From Methanococcus vannielii SB (GTDB taxonomy: Archaea; AGJL01; Methanococci; Methanococcales; Methanococcaceae), in NCBI RefSeq assembly GCF_000017165.1, contig NC_009634.1, positions 372,001 through 436,000 on the forward strand: 64,000 bases of DNA, given 5' to 3'. The number at the start of each line of letters is the position of its first letter. Position 1 is the first letter of the stretch. Positions 7,610 to 17,827 of this stretch are shown in pieces. A model generated the notes under the pieces. The model worked only from the letters and a program-made list of their open reading frames with translations. It searched no databases and had not been told where the DNA came from. Both the position numbers and the translations under genes were made by a program.

Positions 7610-8909
7610 TTTTAACACCCAATGCTTTCATCATTGCGGCCATTTTCCGCTCTGTTTCGTAGTATTCATTTTCAGGTACTGAGTCAGAAACTACTCCACC
7701 ACCTGCCCTAACCCTACAAACACTGTCAATTTCGGCCATTCTAATTCCGATCGCCAAATCCGCATTTCCACTGTTTGAAAAGTAACCTACAGCTCCACCG
7801 TAGATTTTTCTTCTCGATTTTTCAATTTCATCGATAATTTCCATTGCCCTAAATTTTGGAGCCCCCGTTAATGTTCCTGCCGGAAATGCTGCTTCTATTG
7901 CATCAAATATTGTTGAACCGTTTTTCAATGTTCCAAGAACCTCGCTTTCTATGTGTTGAACATGGCTGTACCTTACAACGTCAAAAAATCTTTCAAGAAT
8001 TATGCTTCCGGATTTTGAAACTTTTCTAACATCGTTTCTTGCAAGATCAACCAGCATCATATGTTCTGCTCGCTCTTTCTCGTCTTTTAAAAGTATTTCC
8101 GCCAATTTTTTAGTTTCATTTTCATTTTTTCCAATCGGCGCAGTTCCTGCAATCGGATTTACCTTTAAAACGTTGTTTTGAACTGATGCCATTGTTTCAG
8201 GGGATGCTCCAACTACATCTTTATCAAATTCAAGTAAAAACATGTAAGGGCTTGGATTGATATTTCTGAGATTTTGGTAGAGTTGAAATGCAGAAAATTC
8301 ATTTTTTAATTGATATTCTCTTGAAGGAACGACTTGAAATGCATCCCCTGCGTAAATATATTCTTTTGCCCGTTCAACCATTTCCACGTATTCTTCAAAA
8401 TTAGCGTCACATCCTAATACTTCAATTCCCCCGTCTTCTTGTTCGATTTTGAAGTTTTTTGCTTTTTCAACAGTTTTTTTAGCATTCGTTAATTCTTCAG
8501 CTGAATTATTTTCAGAGTGAAAGTAAAACTGCCTTGTAACGTGGTCATAAACATACATGTGGTCGTAATAACCAAATACCGAAGGTTCCTCGATTTTTCC
8601 GCCAATGTAGTTATGTATGCAGTCATAAGCAATGTATCCAACATATCCTCCTGTAAATCTATCGCCTTTTTGAGTAATTTTAAAGTTTTCTTTTAATGCT
8701 TTGAAGGGATTGCTTTCTTTTGAAATTGTTTCGTTATCCATTTTGGTTTTATTTCCAATTCTAAGCATGTATTCAGGATTTGAAGAAATGTAAGTGTACC
8801 TTGCATTAATTTGCCCCTTAGCTCTTGATTCAAGCATTACTGGATACTTTCCTTCATCCCTTAAAACCCCATAAAGTTTTAACGGGTTTACGTAATCCAA
8901 TTTATACAT
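7590..8909 (-). CDS. trpE: Anthranilate synthase component I
   Basis: Converts chorismate to anthranilate. The 439-residue protein has the chorismate-binding signature GTAPIG, PAGTLTGAPKFRAMEIIDE and YGGAVGYF. Near the N-terminus VMLESRAKG corresponds to the LLES motif that binds feedback tryptophan, here with Met and Arg replacing two usual residues, so feedback strength may differ. It overlaps trpD upstream by eight bases and trpG downstream by 20, consistent with coupled translation of the E:G pair. Confidence 0.96.
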   Translation of the reverse strand: MYKLDYVNPLKLYGVLRDEGKYPVMLESRAKGQINARYTYISSNPEYMLRIGNKTKMDNETISKESNPFKALKENFKITQKGDRFTGGYVGYIAYDCIHNYIGGKIEEPSVFGYYDHMYVYDHVTRQFYFHSENNSAEELTNAKKTVEKAKNFKIEQEDGGIEVLGCDANFEEYVEMVERAKEYIYAGDAFQVVPSREYQLKNEFSAFQLYQNLRNINPSPYMFLLEFDKDVVGASPETMASVQNNVLKVNPIAGTAPIGKNENETKKLAEILLKDEKERAEHMMLVDLARNDVRKVSKSGSIILERFFDVVRYSHVQHIESEVLGTLKNGSTIFDAIEAAFPAGTLTGAPKFRAMEIIDEIEKSRRKIYGGAVGYFSNSGNADLAIGIRMAEIDSVCRVRAGGGVVSDSVPENEYYETERKMAAMMKALGVKNDSNNR

Positions 8910-9867
8910 TTTTTATCATCTCAAGCTTTTTAAGAACTTTTCCCGAATCTATTGCATTTTTTGCAATTTCAACACCTTCTAAAAAGTCAGAAACAATTTC
9001 TGATGCATAAAGTGCAGCTCCTGCATTCATCAATATAAAATTCCTATCTTCATTAATTTTTCCAGAAAATACATCAATTAACCGTCTTGCACTTTCATTT
9101 GGGCTTTCACAAGGAATTATTTTTGTATTTTCCAATCCAAAGTCTTCTGGCGTTATTTCGTAGGTTTCAAATTTTCCGTTGTATTCAGTTATCTTTGAAG
9201 CCCCGTTTGGATTTAACTCGTCAAGCCCATTTCCATTTATAACTAGTGCTTTTTTAACGCCGCCAACTTTTGATAGGGCATTTGCTACTTTTTCAGAAAG
9301 TTCTGGAGAATTTACCCCAAGTATTTGATATTTAGGATTTGCAGGGTTTGCTAAAGGGCCCAATATGTTAAATACAGTTTTTATTTTCAATTCACTTCTT
9401 ACAGGCATTATTTTTTTAAGTGCTGGGTGGTATTTTGGAGCAAATAAAAATGCAAAATTTGTTTTTTCAATTGAAACTTTCGCTTCATCTGGATTTTCCA
9501 AAATTTTACATCCCAATGCCTCATAAACGTTTGCTGAACCGCTTTTTGAAGTAACTGAAACGTTTCCGTGTTTTGCAACTTTCGTAAAGCATGCTAATAT
9601 TATCGAAACTGCTGTGCTAACGTTTATTGTTTTTGAACCATCTCCACCGGTTCCGCAAGTATCCGTAACTTCCCCTAAATCAATTTTAACCGCATTATCC
9701 CTCATTGCTTTTGCAAATCCTGCAATTTCATCAGCAGTAACGCCTTTTGTCTGTAAAGCCGTTAAATATGCTGCAATTCGTATTTCACTTTCCTCTAAAA
9801 GCATGTTAAATAATTCGTATGATTCTTCAAAAGTGAGGTTTTCACATTCTACAAGCTTATTAAGCAT
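8902..9867 (-). CDS. trpD: Anthranilate phosphoribosyltransferase
   Basis: Joins anthranilate and PRPP. The 321-residue family-3 glycosyltransferase has the PRPP loop DTCGTGGDGSKTINVST, the anthranilate region KHGNVSVTSKSGSANV (with V in place of the usual A/R) and the DELNPNGAS element replacing DE(I/L). Length and fold are standard. Its ATG shares one base with the stop codon of trpC (TAATG), the tightest coupling in the operon. Confidence 0.95.
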   Translation of the reverse strand: MLNKLVECENLTFEESYELFNMLLEESEIRIAAYLTALQTKGVTADEIAGFAKAMRDNAVKIDLGEVTDTCGTGGDGSKTINVSTAVSIILACFTKVAKHGNVSVTSKSGSANVYEALGCKILENPDEAKVSIEKTNFAFLFAPKYHPALKKIMPVRSELKIKTVFNILGPLANPANPKYQILGVNSPELSEKVANALSKVGGVKKALVINGNGLDELNPNGASKITEYNGKFETYEITPEDFGLENTKIIPCESPNESARRLIDVFSGKINEDRNFILMNAGAALYASEIVSDFLEGVEIAKNAIDSGKVLKKLEMIKNV

Positions 9868-10556
9868 TATTTTCCCTCAACAAAGCTTTTTACGAATTCT
9901 TCTTGATATTTTGCTGTCATAAATGATGTTCCAATAAGTGCAGCATTAGCATGCTTTAGTGCCTGTTTTAAATCTGCTAGATTTGAAATTCCGCTTTCAC
10001 TAACGAGTATCCTGTTCTTTGGAATTAAATCTGCAAGTTTTTCGGTTAAAGAAACGGTTCCGTCATCGAGTTCCAGTTTTGAAATGTCCCGATTATTTAT
10101 CCCGATCATTGTTGTATTCGTATGTTTTGCAATTTCGATTTCTTCAGTGTTGTGCACTTCAACAAGGGTATCAAGCCCGCATTCAAGTGCAAAATCGACA
10201 AACTCTGCCGTTTTTTCTTTCAAAAGCCTTGCAATTATCAGTACAGTACTTGCACCTGCATTCGCAGTTTTTTCGATTTCATCTTTTGTAGTGATAAAAT
10301 CTTTTCTTAAAACTGGAAGGTCGGTATTTTCGCATATCTTTTTGAAAACGTCAAAATTTCCATTGAAATGCTGTTTATCTGTAATATATGAAATTCCGAC
10401 TACGTTTGCATCTTCGTATATTTTTAAAATATCAAGTTCAGATCTCCCGTTCAATAAATCACCGTATTTTGGAGAGTGAACTTTAATTTCCGCAATTATT
10501 GGGTTTTTACCAAAATTTTGTATGGCTCTCGCCTGTTTTTTAAACTCTATGGTCAT
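9867..10556 (-). CDS. trpC: Indole-3-glycerol phosphate synthase
   Basis: Closes the indole ring from CdRP. The 229-residue barrel has the landmarks EIKVHSPKYGDL (EIK with catalytic Lys; the usual ASPS is divergent), LRKDFI, IGINNRDI and VSESGI. It is the first gene of the minus-strand trpCDEGFBA operon. The ATG at 10556 follows the ribosome site TAGGGGATAAT, about 60 bases after the predicted transcription start. Confidence 0.94.
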   Translation of the reverse strand: MTIEFKKQARAIQNFGKNPIIAEIKVHSPKYGDLLNGRSELDILKIYEDANVVGISYITDKQHFNGNFDVFKKICENTDLPVLRKDFITTKDEIEKTANAGASTVLIIARLLKEKTAEFVDFALECGLDTLVEVHNTEEIEIAKHTNTTMIGINNRDISKLELDDGTVSLTEKLADLIPKNRILVSESGISNLADLKQALKHANAALIGTSFMTAKYQEEFVKSFVEGK

Positions 10557-11016
10557 ATTATCCCCTAAAATTAAATCGTGATTAATCCATCAACTTAATC
10601 ATTTGAATGTTTGAAAGTCCAATATACATTAATTATCTTAAATATATCGATTAAATGTATATTAAAATCTTTAAAGTTCAAATTATCAGTTAGAAAATAC
10701 TATTCAAATTAGACTAAAGCGTCCACTAACAAATTACACAGTGATTACTGCCACCACTGGAATAAAACAACAAATTCAACTAAATTTAATTTAAATCCCG
10801 AATTATTAATAGTATTAAACTTTTGCGACAGATAATACGTCATTTTTTACCACCAATATGGATTTTATTGTTAATTATGGTACTAAAACTTTATTATTAA
10901 TACATTTTAGAATTAATTTAGTATAAATAATTATCTAAAATTAGTAACTCCATTTTCAAATTTACATTGTTTTTAATTACTTTCAATTGATTTTAAAAGA
11001 CTATTTTTTGTTAGAA
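10557..11016. other. Long non-coding gap upstream of trpC
   Basis: A 460-bp AT-rich gap between trpC and the next minus-strand gene. The trpC-proximal 100 bp hold the trp promoter and its inverted repeat. In the rest I see no convincing reading frame, RNA structure, Trp-rich leader peptide or repeat. Confidence 0.6.
10621..10663 (-). promoter_or_regulatory. trp operon promoter with flanking inverted repeat (operator candidate)
   Basis: On the minus strand ATATATTTAAG (about 10647-10637) is a good archaeal TATA box, placing transcription start near 10618. It is framed by a perfect 10-bp inverted repeat, AATATACATT at 10621-10630 and AATGTATATT at 10654-10663. One arm covers the start-site side and the other the BRE side, the layout expected for a repressor that excludes TBP/TFB. 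The TACA/TGTA core recalls the TGTACA boxes of Methanothermobacter TrpY; a TrpY-like protein here is inference. Confidence 0.6.
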
Positions 11017-11532
11017 TTATCTTTTTTTTACCCTAAATGATTTAAAAATAGTTTTTATATCCTCTTTGGTAGTATTATTCATAACTTCCAAAAAAACAGG
11101 TAGTACATAAAATACAACGGTAAATCCAAATAATAATCCCGTCAAAAGCCTCATTAAATTGAAACTTTCCCTTAAACCAAAAAGTTGGCTTGTTCCATCA
11201 ATTGCCATTGGTAAAAGTGATATTATCAGATACCATTTTGAAAGGGTTTTATAATTAATTATTCTACTAAATAAGGAGTAAATTACTAAACCTACCAAAA
11301 AACCAGTATATATTCCAAAACATCTTGCACAAACTGCCATTTTATGGTCAAAGATAAAATAAGACCTTTCAGAAAGCTGGTGGCACGTCATTGAATACAT
11401 TTGATAAATAATCATGGAAATTACGCTAAAAAATGGCGAATCAAAAGATAAATTCATAAAATAAGGTGCAAAAAAAATCCCCAAATAAAATATTAAAAAA
11501 ATGAATAAAATAAAAAAGTAGTTTTTATCCAT
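11017..11532 (-). CDS. DUF2085 membrane protein
   Basis: A 171-residue membrane protein with about four helices. The family signature is clear in the middle: MTCHQLSERSYFIFDHKMAVCARCFGIY, a CHQ...CxRC arrangement of Cys and His that could bind a metal or heme; the function of DUF2085 is not known. Its ATG directly follows the stop of the upstream Gly-rich membrane protein, so they form a two-gene operon. Confidence 0.8.
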   Translation of the reverse strand: MDKNYFFILFIFLIFYLGIFFAPYFMNLSFDSPFFSVISMIIYQMYSMTCHQLSERSYFIFDHKMAVCARCFGIYTGFLVGLVIYSLFSRIINYKTLSKWYLIISLLPMAIDGTSQLFGLRESFNLMRLLTGLLFGFTVVFYVLPVFLEVMNNTTKEDIKTIFKSFRVKKR

Positions 11533-11958
11533 TTAAATTCCTTTTATTTTAGAGTATACTACTGACCCGATTGCTCCAGATATTGCGCCAAATATTACTG
11601 CAAAGATTATTCCGATAATTCCACCGGCTGCACTTGCACCTATTCCGAGTATACCTTCTGAAACGTGCATTCCTGAATCCGTTGATAAGTTAAATACTGT
11701 TGAAAGAACATTCATTATAAGAGAAAATATAAAACTTAGAATGCCGCCAATAATACCTGCAACTGTTCCACTGAGGCCCCCCGCAACCGCAAAATTTCCA
11801 AGTCCTTTTTCCCCATTATTAATCATCATGTGTGCAGTAATAACTCCTGCAAGGATATATAGTAAACAGCAAGCGTTTAAACAGTTAACAATTGGAATTC
11901 CTGCAAGAATACCACAAACAATACCGCCAATAAGTACTGGCTTTAACATTGAACTCAT
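11533..11958 (-). CDS. DUF5518-like Gly-rich membrane protein
   Basis: A 141-residue protein of three to four Gly/Ala/Ile-rich helices. The N-terminal pattern KPVLIGGIVCGILAGIPIV then NCLNACCLLY is characteristic of small archaeal DUF5518-type proteins. No catalytic motif is visible. The ATG has a strong GGAGGGA site. It is the first gene of a pair with the DUF2085 protein. Confidence 0.65.
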   Translation of the reverse strand: MSSMLKPVLIGGIVCGILAGIPIVNCLNACCLLYILAGVITAHMMINNGEKGLGNFAVAGGLSGTVAGIIGGILSFIFSLIMNVLSTVFNLSTDSGMHVSEGILGIGASAAGGIIGIIFAVIFGAISGAIGSVVYSKIKGI

Positions 11959-12000
11959 TTTATCCCTCCATAAATAACTTATATTTACGTTTAATTATAT

Positions 12001-13263
12001 TTAAATATTTGTTTGGATAATATTTCCATTGACTATTGTGTAAACGGGAACTCCCATAACTTCCCAATTTTCAAAAGGAGTTATTTTTGACTTTGATTTA
12101 AAATTTTTTCCAGATATGGTCATTTTTTTATCTAAATCAATAATAGACATATTTGCAAAATTTCCAATCTCGATTTTATTGTTTATTTTAAATATTTCCG
12201 ATGGATTTTTTGATAAAACTCGGTAAACATCAAAAATTGAAATTTTTTTATCGTGAACCAAGTTCATAATTAACGGCACAAGTGTTTCAATTCCTGAAAT
12301 CCCTGAAGGGCAGTTTTCCACAGGATTTAATTTTTCGCAGTCTTTGTGTGGTGCATGATCAGTAGAAACAATATCGACAGTTCCCTCAATTATTCCATTT
12401 AAAAGCGCCAAATTATCTTCTTTTGTCCTTAGTGGGGGATTGAATTTTCCAGAACCTTTTAAATTTCCTGCCATTTCAGAGTTTAAAAATAAATGGTGGG
12501 GGGACACTTCAACACTTATTTTAACGTTTTTAAACATTTTTTTGGCATTTTTTATCAATTCAAGCGCTTCTTTAACAGATATGTGGCAAAAATGAACGTG
12601 GGGAGTATTTCTACTATTTTTATCAACTTCTTTAAGTGCGTCCAAAATCTCCCTGACTGCTTCAATTTCACTTTCCCTACTTCTAATTTTACAGTGGTTT
12701 TCAAAGCTATCTAAGTTATAAGTCTCGGAATTTTTTAAAATTACATCCTTATGTTCTGCATGAACTGCAAAAATTTTATTTTGGTCTAATATTTCTCTTA
12801 ATTTAGAGTAATCCGATATAAATAAGTCGCCAACAGACTTTACCGTGAAAATTTTGTAAAATTTTGCATCAGAAATTGTTTCTAAGTAATTATTTTCAGT
12901 AACTCCGTAGGAAAAATACAAGTTTACCTTACTTTTTTCATTTCCTTCATTCATTTTTTTATAAAAAATTTCTTTTGTTGTAACAGGCGGATTATTGTTT
13001 GGCATATCTATTGCAAAAACTACTCCTCCAAAAATTGCAGCCTCACTTCCTGAAACAAAATCCTCCTTTTCAGAATTTCCCCATCGAAAGTGAACGTGTG
13101 AATCAATTATTCCAGGAAATACATATTTTCCAGTTAAATCTATCTTTTCTCCAGAATATTCAATGTTTTTTCCAATTTTCTGGATTATCCTGTCTTCAAT
13201 TAAAATATCTGCTTCGTTTATTGAATTTTCAGATACTATTTTACAGTTTTTCAAAAGCACCAT
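12001..13263 (-). CDS. pyrC: Dihydroorotase
   Basis: Cyclises carbamoyl-aspartate to dihydroorotate in pyrimidine synthesis. The 420-residue amidohydrolase has the metal pair DSHVHFRWG, further metal ligands in VHAEHKD and CHISVKE, and STDHAPHKDCEK near the end, typical of class I dihydroorotase. A Lys at the carboxylated position is not obvious in the usual spacing, though TVKSVGD is a candidate. It lies in a minus-strand run with the rluA-like gene, 34 bp downstream of it. Confidence 0.92.
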   Translation of the reverse strand: MVLLKNCKIVSENSINEADILIEDRIIQKIGKNIEYSGEKIDLTGKYVFPGIIDSHVHFRWGNSEKEDFVSGSEAAIFGGVVFAIDMPNNNPPVTTKEIFYKKMNEGNEKSKVNLYFSYGVTENNYLETISDAKFYKIFTVKSVGDLFISDYSKLREILDQNKIFAVHAEHKDVILKNSETYNLDSFENHCKIRSRESEIEAVREILDALKEVDKNSRNTPHVHFCHISVKEALELIKNAKKMFKNVKISVEVSPHHLFLNSEMAGNLKGSGKFNPPLRTKEDNLALLNGIIEGTVDIVSTDHAPHKDCEKLNPVENCPSGISGIETLVPLIMNLVHDKKISIFDVYRVLSKNPSEIFKINNKIEIGNFANMSIIDLDKKMTISGKNFKSKSKITPFENWEVMGVPVYTIVNGNIIQTNI

Positions 13264-13297
13264 TTTTTACACCAAAATTATTTTTCTAGCTTACTTT

Positions 13298-14191
13298 TCA
13301 TTTCCTAAGCCTTTCAACTAAATTTTTAATATCTTTTGGAATTTCTGATTTAAAATGCATATTTTCCTTTGTTATCGGGTGAATAAATTTTAAACTGCTT
13401 GAGTGAAGTGCCTGCCTATCAATTAAATCTGATTTTTCACCATAAAGTTCATCCCCAATTATGAAATTTCCAATACTCGATAAATGAACCCTTATTTGAT
13501 GAGTTTTTCCCGTAAAAAGTTCAATTTCAAGTAGGGATGCATTTTTTAATTCTTCAATAACAGTATATTTTGTTTTTGATTCTTTTCCAGTATTTTTTAA
13601 TTCTCGTTTAATGCCATCTTCACCCAAATCCAATGGGTTACTAATTATTCCGGATTTAAGTCTTAAATGTCCATTTACTACACAGATGTACTTTTTTTCA
13701 AAAATTCCTTCATCCATCTGCTTTGAAATTAGATAATGAGAATAAGGATTTTTTGCAACTATCAAAATTCCAGTTGTATCCATATCTAGTCGGTTTACGA
13801 ACCTTATTTTGTAATTCTGATTATTTACTTTCTGCCTATTTGAAATTGCATTTGAAAGAGTCCCTGAAACGACATTTTTCGTTTCATGAACAACCATATT
13901 TTTTGGTTTATCAATAATCATTACGTATTCATCTTCATAAATTACAGAAATTGGAATTTCTTCAGCAATTATGGTATTATTTCCAGCATCAATATTAACA
14001 TAAACCACTTCATTTTCCACTAATTTGGATTTTAAAGAAATATTTTTAGAATTTACAAAAATTTTCTTTTCTTTATCGTATTTTTTTATCATTTTGTTTG
14101 AAAGTTCAAAGTCTTCAGATAAAAAATCGCTTAATTTTTTTCCTGCATTTTTCTTTTCGACTTTTCGACTTAAAATTTTGTAGTTATTCAT
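13298..14191 (-). CDS. RluA-family pseudouridine synthase with S4 domain
   Basis: Isomerises uridine in RNA. The 297-residue protein has an N-terminal S4-like RNA-binding segment (about residues 15-70), IIDKPKNMVVHET, the catalytic motif VNRLDMDTTGILIVAKN with the Asp nucleophile, and the GKTHQIRVHLSSIG motif. This architecture is bacterial RluC/RluD-like and sporadic in archaea, so the gene may have been acquired. The RNA target cannot be told from sequence. Confidence 0.9.
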   Translation of the reverse strand: MNNYKILSRKVEKKNAGKKLSDFLSEDFELSNKMIKKYDKEKKIFVNSKNISLKSKLVENEVVYVNIDAGNNTIIAEEIPISVIYEDEYVMIIDKPKNMVVHETKNVVSGTLSNAISNRQKVNNQNYKIRFVNRLDMDTTGILIVAKNPYSHYLISKQMDEGIFEKKYICVVNGHLRLKSGIISNPLDLGEDGIKRELKNTGKESKTKYTVIEELKNASLLEIELFTGKTHQIRVHLSSIGNFIIGDELYGEKSDLIDRQALHSSSLKFIHPITKENMHFKSEIPKDIKNLVERLRK

Positions 14192-14335
14192 AAATATTCC
14201 TCAAAATCACCAAATTTTAAAATAGTATTTCATTGATTTAATTATAAATACTCATAAGTAATTTTAAATTTTAAATATCCTTTAATTTCAAAAATAAACG
14301 TAAGTATATTAGATAGTAAAAAATAACTAAAAAAA

Positions 14336-16003
14336 TTATTTGTGAGTATAGTAGCAGATATATCCATCATCTAATTTTTCGTCAATCCTAACAAATCCAA
14401 ATCTCTCAAATTGAACAAAATCATCCTCTTCCGTAATTAAAAAGTCTTTTTCTGCAAATCCTTCAATTTTTTCTGCATTTTCATCAATTACGGTTACTTT
14501 TACACTGTCTTTTATCGGTATCCAGTGAATAATATTTGCTTTGTTTGTTCTTGCAACGCTTATGTCATCACTATCATAATGGGCATAAATTACACCGTTT
14601 TCAATCTTTTCTACAACGATATTAAATAATTCCATTAACCTATACATTTTTCCTGCTTCAAGGTCGTCTGAAACGTAAATTTCGCCATCAAACAAAAGTT
14701 CCCGGTTTCCAAAGTCGCTTCTATCAGGGTGCATTCTTAAATTAATTTTTTTGTTTTTAAAACCTGTAATTATAACTTTTTTAGGGCTATCGACAAAGAA
14801 AAATCTTTTCGCATCTTTATCGATTATTTCCTTATTTGCTGCATTTAAGTTTTCCCATGCAAATTTAACGTCTGCTTGCTTTATTCCAATTTCAACCATT
14901 AACTTATATAGTGCTTCTGGCTTTATTCCTCTTTTTTTAAGGGCCCTTAGTGTACCAAGCCGTGCATCGTCCCATCCGGAATATTCTCCGCTTAAAATTC
15001 CTGTATGCATTTTTGACGTACTTAAAACAGGCCCCTCAATTTTTAAAATTCCGTAGTGAATGTATTCGGGAGATTCCCATCCAAAATACTTGTAAATATA
15101 TTCCTGCTTTTCAGTATTTATAATATGGTCTTTTCCCCGTAATACGTGGGTCATTCCCATCAGGTGGTCGTCAATCGTTACTGAAAGATTCATTAAAGGA
15201 TATACGTGGTATTTTGTTCCATTTTTAGGGTGGGGCGTTTTTTCAATTCTAAATATCGGGAAATCCCTAATTGACGGATTTTTGTGCCCAATATCCGTTT
15301 TAAGTCTTACTGCAACGTTATCCAGTTCTCCGGCAAGCATTTTTTCCCATAGTTTAAGATTTGTTTCTGGCGTTGTTTCCCTACATTTACAAGGGATTCC
15401 TTTTTCCCGTAATTCCTTAAATTCTTCAGGATTACAGTCACAAACATAAGCGTAACTCATTTCGATTAATTTTCTGCCGTATCCATAGTAAATTTCAAGT
15501 CTTTCTGATTGGATAATTACTTCGTCAACCTTAATTCCAAGCCATTTTAGGTCTTCTTCAATCATTTCATAAGCTTCTGGGAGAACTCGTTTTGCATCAG
15601 TGTCTTCAAGCCTTAAAATTAACTTTCCATTGTATTTTTTAGCAAAAAAATCGTTTAATACAGACGCTCTTGCATGCCCGATATGTAATGGTCCAGAGGG
15701 GTTTGGTGCAAATCTCATTACAACTTTATCTTTTGCATTTTTTAATTCAATTTCTTTTCTTTTTCGTTCAGTTTTTTGCACTAAACCTTCCGGAGCAATT
15801 TCATTTAATTTAATTTGCTGTTCTTCAAGAGACATTACTTCAATTTCTTTCAAAACCTTTGAAATAACTTCATTTAGTTCATTAACCCTGTTTCTTAAAT
15901 CGGGATTCCCACCAAGAATTTTACCCATTACTGCCTTTGGATTTGGTTTTCCGTTAAATTTAATTGAGTTTTCTAGTAAATAAACCATTACTGTATCTTT
16001 CAT
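14336..16003 (-). CDS. gltX: Archaeal glutamyl-tRNA synthetase
   Basis: Charges tRNA-Glu, and as the archaeal non-discriminating type also tRNA-Gln for later amidation. About 555 residues. The class I signature is [14 protein letters not shown] and the KMSKS equivalent is LSTSKMHT. An archaea-type N-terminal helical domain and a beta-barrel anticodon domain (GlnRS-like) flank the core. The ATG at 16003 follows AGTGATAATT; a GTG at 16012 is in the ribosome site. It stands alone with AT-rich flanks. Confidence 0.95.
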
Positions 16004-16140
16004 AATTATCACTATTTTTGGTGTCCTTTATTAAATCCTTTTGAAAAGTAATCTCTTAAATGTAATGTGGTTTAGTTTATAAATCTTACCGATTTAGCCA
16101 TTATCTAAAAATAAAAAGTTTTAGGTTTATTCGTACGATA

Positions 16141-16890
16141 TTATTCAATGATAATTCCAACAGGGCAGTGGTCTGAACCAAGTACTTCTGACATTATAAA
16201 TGCATCTTTTAATCGTTCTCGTAATTTTTTTGAAATGCAAAAATAATCTATTCTCCAACCTATGTTTTTTTCCCTTGCATTAAAACGGTAGCTCCACCAA
16301 GTGTAGTTTTCAGGTTCGTTATTTAATTCCCTAAATGTATCTAAAAAACCTGAATTTATTAAATTGTCAAAGCCATTTCGTTCTTCCTTTGTAAAACCTG
16401 CGTTTTTTATATTTTGCTTTGGGTTTTTCAAATCTATTTCTTTATGGGCAACATTTAAATCCCCACAAAATATCACAGGCTTTTTTTGTTCAAGAGTTTT
16501 TAAATGATTTAAAAAATCTTTGTCCCATTTTTGCCGACATTCTAATCTTTTAAGACCCCTTTGTGAATTTGGAGTGTATACATTTACCAAAAAATATTCT
16601 TCAAATTCAAGAGTAATTACACGGCCTTCTTTATCACTTTTGTAATTAGTTATACCGTATTTCACACTTTTTGGCTCTATTTTAGTAAAAATAGCGGTTC
16701 CAGAATAGCCTTTCTTTTCAGCGTAATTCCAGTATTCAAAGTAACCGTTTAATCCAAGCTGTACCTGACCTTTTTGGACTTTGGTTTCTTGAATACATAT
16801 TATTTCAGGATTTTTCGAATTTAAAAAATCCATGAAGCCGTTTTTTAAACAGGCCCTAATTCCATTTACATTCCATGATATCATTTTCAT
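16141..16890 (-). CDS. xth: Exodeoxyribonuclease III / AP endonuclease
   Basis: Cuts at abasic sites in base-excision repair. About 249 residues of the Mg-dependent Xth family: SWNVNGIRA, metal Glu in [19 protein letters not shown], and C-terminal [10 protein letters not shown] choose the ATG at 16890 ([10 protein letters not shown]). A TATA box, ATTTATATGA at 16920-16911, would start transcription near 16890, which excludes the upstream ATG at 16914 and suggests a leaderless or nearly leaderless mRNA. Confidence 0.93.
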   Translation of the reverse strand: MKMISWNVNGIRACLKNGFMDFLNSKNPEIICIQETKVQKGQVQLGLNGYFEYWNYAEKKGYSGTAIFTKIEPKSVKYGITNYKSDKEGRVITLEFEEYFLVNVYTPNSQRGLKRLECRQKWDKDFLNHLKTLEQKKPVIFCGDLNVAHKEIDLKNPKQNIKNAGFTKEERNGFDNLINSGFLDTFRELNNEPENYTWWSYRFNAREKNIGWRIDYFCISKKLRERLKDAFIMSEVLGSDHCPVGIIIE

Positions 16891-17080
16891 AATATACGTT
16901 ATTTCAAAAATCATATAAATACATTTTAATATCGTAAAAAAGAGATTATATAAAATGTAATTTTATTGCTAAAGTTAACTTCACTATTAAATTTGGTTTA
17001 ATTTAAGTAAATTTAAGTAAATTTAATTAAAGCTAAGTAAATTAAATTTCAGTTTCTAAATGTTTAAGGATGTGGAAAAA

Positions 17081-17827
17081 ATGCAACATAAATCTGCATT
17101 GTTATTAATTCTTCTTTTGATTGCAAGTTCAGGTTGTATTTTAAAAAATAATGAACTCACTCTAAAAGAAGGGACTTTAACTGTTGGAGTATATCCCTAT
17201 ATGGCTCCAATGACATATATGAAAGATGATGAGTTAACTGGCTACGAAATCGAAATGATTTCTGAAATGGCCAAAAGAATGGATTACAACGTAAACTTTA
17301 AAGTTTATGAATTTGAAAGGTTATTTTCCGCCCTTGAATATAATGAAATAGACTGTGCAATTGCAGGAATTGGGATAACTATTGATAGAAAAACTAAATT
17401 TGAATTTTCAAGGCCCTATAGATATACATTTACAGTTATTACAGTTTTAAAAGACAGTAGTATTTCCAAAATAAATGATATTGAGGGTCAAAAAGTTGGA
17501 GTATTAAAAGGAACGTTAATGGAAAATAAAGCAAATGAGTTAAGAAGAACACGTTCTTTTGAAATAATAAAATATAGTAGCCCGGAAATAATGTATTCTG
17601 ACTTGAATTCTAAAAAAATATCTGCTGCAATAACAGATCTTGATTCTATAAATTATAATAGTCAAAATCAAAATATTAGGGTACTTGATGAACACCTTGA
17701 TATTATATACATGGGAATTGCTCTTAAAAAAGGAAACGTTGAATTATTAAATAATATAAATACAGTAATGCTTGAAATGGAAAAAGACGGGTATTTTGAA
17801 TATTTAAGAGATACATGGATCGAATAA
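17081..17827 (+). CDS. Solute-binding lipoprotein, family 3 (amino-acid type)
   Basis: A periplasmic-binding-protein fold of about 248 residues. The N-terminus is a lipoprotein signal ending in the lipobox IASSGC, and GTLTVGVYPYMAPMTY starts the family 3 (His/Gln/Lys-type) domain; YEIEMISEMAKRM, CAIAGIGITIDRKTKFEFSRPY and the second lobe follow. The start is ATG 17081 with GGATGTGG upstream. No permease or ATPase gene is adjacent, so its transport or sensing partner is elsewhere. Confidence 0.87.
   Translation: MQHKSALLLILLLIASSGCILKNNELTLKEGTLTVGVYPYMAPMTYMKDDELTGYEIEMISEMAKRMDYNVNFKVYEFERLFSALEYNEIDCAIAGIGITIDRKTKFEFSRPYRYTFTVITVLKDSSISKINDIEGQKVGVLKGTLMENKANELRRTRSFEIIKYSSPEIMYSDLNSKKISAAITDLDSINYNSQNQNIRVLDEHLDIIYMGIALKKGNVELLNNINTVMLEMEKDGYFEYLRDTWIE

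Noticed and set aside
10680-11016. Trp-codon leader peptide or attenuator for the trp operon
   Set aside because: No frame with tandem Trp codons and no terminator hairpin on the minus strand; archaeal control by operator is more likely.
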